Positions 5,780 through 12,390 of a DNA stretch of 30,956 nucleotides are shown here, one piece after another; the first letter of the stretch is position 1; every line of letters starts with the position of its first letter. Source of the DNA: a virus; IMG/VR virus record IMGVR_UViG_3300032046_000142, positions 1 through 30,956 of that record. One strand, given 5' to 3'. A program made the translations under genes and the position numbers. Below the pieces are notes generated by a model. The model did no database searches and was not told where the DNA came from. It saw only the letters and a program-made list of their open reading frames with translations.

Positions 5780-7063
5780 CTATCCACCAAGAGCTTCATC
5801 CAATCCAAGGTCAATAGCGTCAGAAGCATTCATCTTGATTCGATCACTCATGCTGTTTGTTTTATTTGCAGACTGAGTAGAAATAGATTGTTTTGGAATC
5901 TTGCTAGATGACTTCAAAGAATTATTCTCAGTGGTCAACTTCTTGACTTGATCCAAAAGCGCACTCTTTTGAGCCTGTTCAGTCCGCAACTGATCTGAAA
6001 GAACATGGCTAAACACAGCGGCAGCGGCAACATTAGCTCGATCTTTAGATGTAGTAGGCCAAAGGGCAGACTCAAACTTGCCAGCTAGATCTGAAACGCG
6101 AGAATTGTGATTTTGAATCTGTTGAATTTGATCTGGAGTTGCGCCTTGAGGGACTTCAGCATACCTAGCCCAAGGAAGTTCCTTTGTAAGCGTATCAATT
6201 TCTTGATCAATTTCAGTTACAGTCTTCTCATACCACTGACCCTTCTCCATCTCTCGATCCTGAAGAATCTTATCAGCATTTTCGGCGGCATACTGAATCT
6301 CGCCTTCTTGTTTGTCTCGCAAGTCAGAAACATCAACAAGATTACGCTTTAACTTCTCAACATCAGTAAATGGAATATTATCAAATGCTGGATTTTTCCA
6401 GAACGCATCATTAATTTTATCTGGGCCACCACTTTTTTCAATGCTGGTAATGACATCCTCTGAAGCCCCATGCTTACGAAGAATGCCATAGATGTTCTGC
6501 TTGGCAGATTCAATCGGGCGAGAATATTTCGACTGGAACTCAGGATCGTTCTTGATGTCGAAAATCTGACGGAACTTCTTTAGTTCCTCGTAGTCTTGCG
6601 GGACGGCTTGCGGCCTTTGCTCAAAGTCTTGGAGCTTTTGACGGAGGGTTTCCGCTTCTTCAGCTTGCTTTTTATAGGAGCTTGCAGTTTCTTGGAGCTT
6701 GCGCCAGTTGCTTTGGTTTTTTTCCGAAAGATTTCTGGGTTGTTCAATAGACGCAATTTCAGGGTCGATTTCGATTTGTGGTTTTGCTTGCTCCACTTGT
6801 CCAGAGTCAACTTGACCTGAGACATTTGCCTGTTCATTTTTGGTTTCCAGAACAGGTTCCACATCATTTTGAAGTAGATTTTGTTCAGGAACATCACTAT
6901 TGCTTGTTTCAATTTCATTACTTGGTTCTTCTTGTTGTTTAATTACCTCATCAAGCAAATTATCAATTTGCTGTTCGGTAGAGTCATCAATCTTGTCCGA
7001 ATCAAGACTTGGGTTTCCAAAGCCAGTAACGTCTGGCTCCACGATGTTTTCTGTTTCTGTCAT
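5780..7063 (-). CDS. Scaffold-like capsid assembly protein
   Basis: The 427-residue protein is strongly acidic and Gln/Glu-rich, with an unstructured N-terminus (residues 1-110, ETENIVEPDV... and repeats of VEP/QVE). Predicted coiled coil covers about 120-160 (NWRKLQETASSYKKQAEEAE), and further helices and another coiled coil at 375-400 precede a Ser/Lys/Asn-rich tail. It has no cysteine or catalytic motif. This composition and its place in a head gene set with the portal and capsid are those of internal phage scaffolds, which organise coat assembly and leave or are cleaved before packaging. It is longer than the P22 scaffold (about 300). The gene follows the HNH gene and precedes the tRNA. 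Confidence 0.6.
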   Translation of the reverse strand: MTETENIVEPDVTGFGNPSLDSDKIDDSTEQQIDNLLDEVIKQQEEPSNEIETSNSDVPEQNLLQNDVEPVLETKNEQANVSGQVDSGQVEQAKPQIEIDPEIASIEQPRNLSEKNQSNWRKLQETASSYKKQAEEAETLRQKLQDFEQRPQAVPQDYEELKKFRQIFDIKNDPEFQSKYSRPIESAKQNIYGILRKHGASEDVITSIEKSGGPDKINDAFWKNPAFDNIPFTDVEKLKRNLVDVSDLRDKQEGEIQYAAENADKILQDREMEKGQWYEKTVTEIDQEIDTLTKELPWARYAEVPQGATPDQIQQIQNHNSRVSDLAGKFESALWPTTSKDRANVAAAAVFSHVLSDQLRTEQAQKSALLDQVKKLTTENNSLKSSSKIPKQSISTQSANKTNSMSDRIKMNASDAIDLGLDEALGG

Positions 7064-7120
7064 ATTTATTTTGGTTTGGTTGGTTGATTGATTTATTAGA
7101 TAAATAATTTTATCTAAAAT

Positions 7121-7759
7121 TTATTTCTTACGCATGGATTTTATGTTTTGTGAATCAATGTATAATTTCTCAATCTCTTCAATTGTCGAGTTGTTTTTGA
7201 TCCAATTTGCTCTCCACGAAATTACTCTAACATTTCCTTTTGTATATCCTAACTCTGGGAAAATCCTATCAAGTGACGGGCTATTGTTTTTATGTCCATT
7301 TGTTGAAATCTGTATTCCCAATACAGGGCAATAATTTGGTATAATTATATCTTCAATTCCAATATTTATTTGAATGCCAAACTGCCTCGCTCTTGATGTT
7401 GCAGAATACAATAATGAATTTGCAATATTTTGTTTTTTATATTTTTTAGCATATTCATTTATTCTTTGCATATTTGCTCTGCGATATTCGTCTTCGCATG
7501 GCTTGCAGTTGCGTATCCCGTCTTTTCTAAAATTAAAATCAGTTTTTATTTTCCAGCTTTTGCATTTACTGCACCAATAAAAATCTTCACTTGGTTGTGG
7601 CGGTCTTTGAACTTTGTGATGACATTTAGGGCAACTTTTAATTTTTTCAATATATTCGGCCCTTACTTTTCTTACAACTCCACATACAGAACATTTACAC
7701 AAATAATAAGATTTTCTGTTTTCTGTAAATTTTTCAGAAACGACCCCGGGATATTTCAT
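7121..7759 (-). CDS. HNH endonuclease with two zinc ribbons (Endo VII-like, probably homing)
   Basis: The 212-residue protein starts with two CxxC pairs (Cys23/26 and Cys43/46), then a second set (Cys63/66 and Cys85/88), both likely zinc ribbons for DNA contact. The C-terminal part holds CPVLGIQI at 144-151, SPSLDRIFPELGYTKGNVRV at 160-179 and ISWRANWIKNNSTIEEIEKL. This LDRI...GY..GNV..IS..AN..K signature belongs to the His-Me finger/HNH nucleases common in phages. It overlaps the upstream 89-residue gene by ATGA. Its base composition is lower in G+C than its neighbours, as expected of a mobile free-standing endonuclease that inserted between head genes. A structural junction-cleaving role is possible but less likely. 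Confidence 0.75.
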   Translation of the reverse strand: MKYPGVVSEKFTENRKSYYLCKCSVCGVVRKVRAEYIEKIKSCPKCHHKVQRPPQPSEDFYWCSKCKSWKIKTDFNFRKDGIRNCKPCEDEYRRANMQRINEYAKKYKKQNIANSLLYSATSRARQFGIQINIGIEDIIIPNYCPVLGIQISTNGHKNNSPSLDRIFPELGYTKGNVRVISWRANWIKNNSTIEEIEKLYIDSQNIKSMRKK

Positions 7760-8025
7760 TTTTTCTTCATCGACTTAGCTCCGCGACACCTCCAGCGTTT
7801 TCGACTTAAGTTATTAGGGCTGTTTTTATCGTTTTGTTTGCTCTTTGAAAGCCTTTTCTTTATGCCAAGACTTCTCGCGCAATAACTGTCTCCATGCGGA
7901 GTGCCGGGGCGAATACGATCCTTGCCATCAGCAGCTTTCCCAGCCTGACCATACTTAACTGTGCGAGTGCGGCCAGTAGATTTGTTGGTAACAATCTTGG
8001 TAAAGCGTTTTTTAAGCGTTGCCAT
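7756..8025 (-). CDS. Small basic conserved phage protein
   Basis: The 89-residue protein is very basic (many Lys/Arg). It holds TGRTRTVKYGQAGKAADGKD, then IRPGTPHGDSYCARS, and a C-terminal NSPNNLSRKRWRCRGAKSMK. I recall the IRPGT..GD.YCARS and NNLSRK.W.C.G pattern as widely shared among tailed-phage head operons, with no established function. The basic charge and two conserved Cys suggest nucleic acid or virion binding. It is coupled by ATGA to the HNH gene downstream, so the endonuclease rides on the translation of a head-operon gene. Confidence 0.7.
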   Translation of the reverse strand: MATLKKRFTKIVTNKSTGRTRTVKYGQAGKAADGKDRIRPGTPHGDSYCARSLGIKKRLSKSKQNDKNSPNNLSRKRWRCRGAKSMKKK

Positions 8026-8027
8026 AA

Positions 8028-8267
8028 TTACATCGTTGTGAAATTGCCATTAGAACTATCATCTGCACCTTCATTGAAAGAAATCATATCATCTATTTCT
8101 TTCAAAACCTTCTCGAAACCTTCTTTGTATTTTGCTTGCAAGGCAACTTCTTCAATTGTTTTACCATCGCAAGTGGGGATTCGTGATTGCAGATATGCCT
8201 TTAGCTTAAAGCCACTTTTTTGCAAGTAATCACGGAACTTGGCAGAGTCTTCCGACTTCCAATTCAT
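8028..8267 (-). CDS. Small conserved phage head-operon protein
   Basis: The 79-residue mostly helical protein opens MNWKSEDSAKFRDYLQKSGF and continues RIPTCDGKTIEEVALQAKYK followed by EGFEKVLKEIDDM. The segment T.EEVAL.A....G...VL..I appears in small phage proteins between portal and scaffold genes. It is separated from its downstream neighbour by two bases and has an AAATAATAT-ATG leader. No catalytic residues are evident; its function is unknown. Confidence 0.65.
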   Translation of the reverse strand: MNWKSEDSAKFRDYLQKSGFKLKAYLQSRIPTCDGKTIEEVALQAKYKEGFEKVLKEIDDMISFNEGADDSSNGNFTTM

Positions 8268-8270
8268 ATA

Positions 8271-8546
8271 TTATTTATTTTGTTCTTGAACTGCTGGGGC
8301 AGATGTATCGCGCCCAAACAAATTGGGGCTAATCATCTTTGATGCTTGAGATTTCAAGTCACCATACATCCCTTGAGCGGCATTCAGATAATTCTTCAAA
8401 GACTCGTCTGGCGATCCACTCATTCCCTGCTTATCAAGCTGAGAGTAAGTAGCGGCTTCAGTTGGAGACATAGGCTTTGCTTCGCCAGCACCAATTTTCA
8501 TTTGGTTCTCGCGGTATGTCTTCATTGCATCAGTTTGTCCACCCAT
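8271..8546 (-). CDS. Hypothetical head-operon protein
   Basis: A 91-residue protein starting MGGQTDAMKTYRENQMKIGA, with a helical DESLKNYLNAAQGMYGDLKS middle and a polar C-terminus. No domain is recognised. The MGGxxT start resembles that of the next gene upstream (MGGANTQTK), which may hint at related minor virion proteins or at a common processing signal. It lies in a chain of closely spaced head genes. Confidence 0.55.
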   Translation of the reverse strand: MGGQTDAMKTYRENQMKIGAGEAKPMSPTEAATYSQLDKQGMSGSPDESLKNYLNAAQGMYGDLKSQASKMISPNLFGRDTSAPAVQEQNK

Positions 8547-8552
8547 AGTTTT

Positions 8553-9380
8553 TTAAGTTAAATTGTTTTTTTCTGATTCAGTCAAGCCATTTTCTATGGC
8601 ATCATAAGATGACTTTGGTTTTTTTATTAATGAATCTAACTTTTGTTGGATTGCTTTAGCCTCATTCATTTGTTCTTGAGTTGCATTTCCAGCAGAAGAA
8701 TCTCCAGTAAGTATTCTTGCAATAATGCTATGCTTTAATGGAGTTTTATCTTTGCTTTTTCCATACTCAGTTTCGGCAAATGCTATTTCTTGTTCTGGAG
8801 TTAAATTGAACGCAGGAGATATTTTATTTTCTTTTAGATATTGTCTAATAGCTTCATTTTTTGCCACTAATTTTTGTTGCTCTGGAGTATTTTTACTATA
8901 TGGATTTAATGTTATTGCATTATCCTCAGTTGCCATTCCAGCAACCTCTGGTCTATTTTTAAAAAATTCAACTTCTCCTTCATATGGTTTTCTTATTGGA
9001 TAACCGTATATCGATTCTGTCTGTTGCTTTGGAGATTCGTTTTCTTGTGCAAAAAAAGGCAAGCCTTGCGATTCTCTTTCTATTGCAAATCTAACTGCTT
9101 TTTGTTGAATTTTTTTACCTAATTCTGGATTGCTTTTAAATATTTTATCTTCTGGAGTAGAAAGCAAGTATTTAATTTCATTATTGTCAAGCGTTGGAAC
9201 CATTGTTGGAATAAGTTTTTCTCCACTACCCCAATCAACTCCAATGGATATTTCGCTTGATACACCACTTGGGTCATCAAGTCTTTTCATTCCTCCAAGA
9301 AATCCACTGCCTTTTGTTGTGCCATCTGGACGAAGTGAATTAATATTTGATTGTTTAGTTTGTGTATTTGCTCCTCCCAT
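8553..9380 (-). CDS. Conserved phage virion-associated protein of unknown function
   Basis: The 275-residue protein has two recognisable blocks. At residues 13-110 it reads SLRPDGTTKGSGFLGGMKR, ... SIGVDWGSGEKLIPTMVPTL and KAVRFAIERESQGLPFF. At 135-195 it reads EVEFFKNRPEVAGMATEDNA followed by ITLNPYSKN. I recall both blocks from proteins encoded beside phage portal genes, sometimes at the end of long internal virion proteins, without a known function. The C-terminus is helical and polar. It lies just downstream of the portal gene. Its Asn/Lys-rich composition differs somewhat from the portal gene. Confidence 0.6.
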   Translation of the reverse strand: MGGANTQTKQSNINSLRPDGTTKGSGFLGGMKRLDDPSGVSSEISIGVDWGSGEKLIPTMVPTLDNNEIKYLLSTPEDKIFKSNPELGKKIQQKAVRFAIERESQGLPFFAQENESPKQQTESIYGYPIRKPYEGEVEFFKNRPEVAGMATEDNAITLNPYSKNTPEQQKLVAKNEAIRQYLKENKISPAFNLTPEQEIAFAETEYGKSKDKTPLKHSIIARILTGDSSAGNATQEQMNEAKAIQQKLDSLIKKPKSSYDAIENGLTESEKNNLT

Positions 9381-9383
9381 ATT

Positions 9384-11801
9384 TTATCCAGCCGTTGTAG
9401 GTTTAGGAGGATTAGCAACATCATTAACCATTCCAAACTGAGTTGGAATTTCTCCAGTGGCTTCGCCAGCTTCTCGTGATTGACCAAGGCTAACTCGTCC
9501 AGCTCGCTGCCCACCCATTGCTGGAGGAGCTGCTGCTGGTTGCAATGAAGGATGAATCGGAGTTCCTTGTCCTGCGGTAAGGTGCATAAATGCCTTTTCA
9601 GCAGATGCGCGGAACTCAGACAATTGCTCTCTGCTTGCGCCTTTAGCTTCTGCCTGCATAACGTGTCCCATGAAATGCTCAATGGCTTTACTTAGCGGCT
9701 GAACCATCTCTGGCGGCAATGAACCAGCAGGAGCGTTTTCAATAAGTGGCATTAGTTTCTGAGACATCACGCCCAAGTGAACCATGTCATTGTCGCGTGG
9801 CGATACAGGAACCTCTTGACCAGCGATGATAGATTGAAGCTCAATAATCTGCTGACGAGTTGCCTCGATTGCCAGAGATTCAACTTGTTCTTTAGGTAGA
9901 ATCACCGAATTTGCAATGCTCTCGCCAAGCTTGCGGCTCCAGTCCAGTTTCAGAAGCTCATCTTGATTCACATTAGGATTACCCATGTAACGCTGAATCA
10001 TCATGTCAAGAATCTGATCGTTCTGAGCTTGAGTATCAGGCAGAAGTTCTTCAGCAGGACTATAAGCCATAAGAAGAATATCAGAAGGAGGAAGATTACG
10101 CTCAAGCATGTTCAGAACGCAAGAAATCGCATCCTCATCCAAATGCTCTGGGACTTGGAATGGAACCATGAAAGAAGGAAGCTCCATTACGCTACGATCA
10201 AATGCGTCAACAACATCAGCCCTAGCCCAAACTGCGTTAGGAACCATTTGGCGAGCAATATCAAGTTTTGTCTTCAGCTCTGATGCGGCCTTAATATGCT
10301 CTGGATGGCAGATGCCCCGCTGCATACGCTCAACAGCATTACTATATTGTTTCGTGAACCGCATCAAGATCCCTTCACGAATTTGATTCTCAATAGCTGC
10401 AACACGATTGATTTCAGATGCAGTAACCTTCTGGTCGCGCATTCCCAATGCAGAACTAGGAAGGAATGTGCCAATCTGAATTTCAGCAAGTCCAGAAATG
10501 AAACGATCCAGCGTCAAGAAGTCATCGACATTCGCTGGCATATTCTGCGGAATAACTTCATATCCTTCCGCGATATAGGCGACAGGATGATGGACAGTAA
10601 GTGGCGTTGCTCCAGCCTTTGCATTTGGCCCTTTCTTGAGCAGAAGCATTCCAGACAAGTAGGAATTATCTACAACAAGGTTACGGGCCTTCTCAACAGC
10701 AATATGGGTGTTGTAAAGATCACGCCCAGCACCGCGAGACGACATCAACGCACCGCTTCCAATCTCAACGCTGAACAATGCCAAGCATTCACTCATGCGG
10801 GTATATCGGTCAAGCTGAGTGCAAATCTCATCTCCGCTCTTATCATCAAACAAGAATCGACTTATTTTGCCATTAGGCTCACGAACAAGAAGCTCACCAA
10901 GTTCTACATATTTTGCGTCATTCTCGTAGCTGGCTCCGTAACTTCCTTCACGAATCCAATCCTCATATCGGCGAGCATCATCGTCAGAATCAAGGGTGCG
11001 TCCAGCGGGGATCGCATTATTGATTGCCCTGATAAGATTCTTAATGTGCCATCCCGCCATTGCTGACATCTGCGGATCTTCCAATACTGGCAAAAGCTCT
11101 GCAATCTGATAGCGGCGTTTGCGTCCCCAAATAGGAGTTGAGTCTGTTTCCTGCGGGGTTTCGATAGAGAAAAATGTGTAATCTTGACGAAGGAAATCTG
11201 GCTTCCAGTCACGAAGGTCGTCCCAGCAAAGACCACAGAAACCAAATGTAGTATTTTCGTGAACAACCTGAGCAATAATGTCGTCATTTCCCTTCCAACC
11301 ACGGATACATTTCGTAATCTCTTCGCGGAAAATTTTAGTTTTATTTTCCGTATCTACACCTTCGATTGGATACTTGGTATAAGTAAGAGTAGGAGCCTGT
11401 TCGATTACCTGTTTGAATGGAGGCTGAATACGGCTAACCATCGTGGACAAAAATCCAGTAGGACGATTGCTGCGCCAGTTCTGCCCCATGCTCTCAAGCT
11501 TCTTTGCGCTATATGGAGGCTCATTATTTAGCTTTTTCTGAATTAGCTGATTCTTGCGATTGCGCTCAACATTCTGTTGTTTCAAGCGACGATATGCAGA
11601 ATGTGCTTGCGCTGTGTCCTTAAATGTCCGCCTTACCTTGAGCGTCTTCGGATCAACAGTATCTCCATTGCTAGTTGGAGAACGATCCTCCATCTCAATA
11701 TTAAGCGTCCTCGGTTTCGTCTGGTTATCAGTAATACGAGGAGCCTTGTTAGCGTATATGTCGGTAACAAAAGCGGGTAGCGGTTTTAAAACATCTGCCA
11801 T
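9384..11801 (-). CDS. Portal protein (large, P22-like size)
   Basis: At 805 residues this is the largest head protein and is placed two bases from the Cys-rich gene that follows TerL, the usual terminase-portal order. It would form the dodecameric vertex through which DNA enters. The N-terminus carries AYRRLKQQNVERNRKNQLIQ (long helix); the body includes NTTFGFCGLCWDDL, WHIKNLIRAINN and VVDNSYLSGMLLLKKG; a helical segment near 550 reads ENQIREGILMRFTKQYSNAV. The C-terminal 200 residues are rich in Gln, Ala and Glu (helical barrel-like) and end in Gly/Pro-rich sequence. The length is nearer podoviral P22 portals (about 725) than HK97 types (about 420). The call rests on order, size and composition. 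Confidence 0.75.
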   Translation of the reverse strand: MADVLKPLPAFVTDIYANKAPRITDNQTKPRTLNIEMEDRSPTSNGDTVDPKTLKVRRTFKDTAQAHSAYRRLKQQNVERNRKNQLIQKKLNNEPPYSAKKLESMGQNWRSNRPTGFLSTMVSRIQPPFKQVIEQAPTLTYTKYPIEGVDTENKTKIFREEITKCIRGWKGNDDIIAQVVHENTTFGFCGLCWDDLRDWKPDFLRQDYTFFSIETPQETDSTPIWGRKRRYQIAELLPVLEDPQMSAMAGWHIKNLIRAINNAIPAGRTLDSDDDARRYEDWIREGSYGASYENDAKYVELGELLVREPNGKISRFLFDDKSGDEICTQLDRYTRMSECLALFSVEIGSGALMSSRGAGRDLYNTHIAVEKARNLVVDNSYLSGMLLLKKGPNAKAGATPLTVHHPVAYIAEGYEVIPQNMPANVDDFLTLDRFISGLAEIQIGTFLPSSALGMRDQKVTASEINRVAAIENQIREGILMRFTKQYSNAVERMQRGICHPEHIKAASELKTKLDIARQMVPNAVWARADVVDAFDRSVMELPSFMVPFQVPEHLDEDAISCVLNMLERNLPPSDILLMAYSPAEELLPDTQAQNDQILDMMIQRYMGNPNVNQDELLKLDWSRKLGESIANSVILPKEQVESLAIEATRQQIIELQSIIAGQEVPVSPRDNDMVHLGVMSQKLMPLIENAPAGSLPPEMVQPLSKAIEHFMGHVMQAEAKGASREQLSEFRASAEKAFMHLTAGQGTPIHPSLQPAAAPPAMGGQRAGRVSLGQSREAGEATGEIPTQFGMVNDVANPPKPTTAG

Positions 11802-11803
11802 AA

Positions 11804-12388
11804 TTATTTATTATTGTTCAACCAGCAAGTGTTTGGCAAATCATTTGATTCAGCCAATTTTTCTTTGTCAAAGAAAATCGCAGTTCTATTGTCATGCCTT
11901 AATAGTTTGCATCCACCTAAAACTGCTGAAGATTTTGTGTCTCTTGCATTACGAATACTTGCACATATACGATCTGTTGCTGCAATGCAAGAAGAACATC
12001 CTCCCCTCCAATTAACATTATTAGGACAATCCCTGCATATTTTAGCTCGTTCTTCTGCTATTTCATCACTAATGAGTTGATTGCGCTCAGTAGAGTAAAG
12101 AATATTTCTAGCCCAAGTAGAAATATCATTCATCAACTCTGTTCTAGCTGTAGGACTCGTTACACTCGTTACAACAACCATGTCAACGCCATGGCAAAAG
12201 TGAGGCCAATTCCCACAGATATAGTTAGTTACATCTCCTTCAACATCTGCAACTGGAATGTAGTTCTCTGCACGATAATTCGTTACATTTTCGAGTAGGC
12301 TTTTATAACTGCTGCCAGTAATCTTAACATCAGCTTCCATGTAGTGATGTCCGCCCGGAGGAATAATTCCAATAATTGGCTTAGGCAT
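11804..12388 (-). CDS. Cys-rich zinc-ribbon-like phage protein
   Basis: The 194-residue protein starts MPKPIIGIIPPGGHHYMEAD and contains DVTNYICGNWPHFCHG, then AEERAKICRDCPNN with a following WRGGCSSC: two CxxC pairs that look like a zinc ribbon. A late GGCKLLRHDNRTAIFFDK block and final CW complete a pattern I recall from phage genes next to terminase or portal. The function is unknown; a metal-stabilised structural or terminase-associated protein fits. It lies two bases from both the TerL and the portal genes. Confidence 0.65.
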   Translation of the reverse strand: MPKPIIGIIPPGGHHYMEADVKITGSSYKSLLENVTNYRAENYIPVADVEGDVTNYICGNWPHFCHGVDMVVVTSVTSPTARTELMNDISTWARNILYSTERNQLISDEIAEERAKICRDCPNNVNWRGGCSSCIAATDRICASIRNARDTKSSAVLGGCKLLRHDNRTAIFFDKEKLAESNDLPNTCWLNNNK

Positions 12389-12390
12389 AG

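Noticed and set aside
5775-5785. GGATACTATCC palindrome over the scaffold-like gene stop as terminator
   Set aside because: The two 5-bp arms have a single base between them, so no hairpin loop is possible, and no T-run follows on the minus strand.
10296-11066. Plus-strand ORF of 256 codons opposite the portal gene
   Set aside because: It lies wholly inside the portal gene, has no leader or motif, and reads as antisense shadow.
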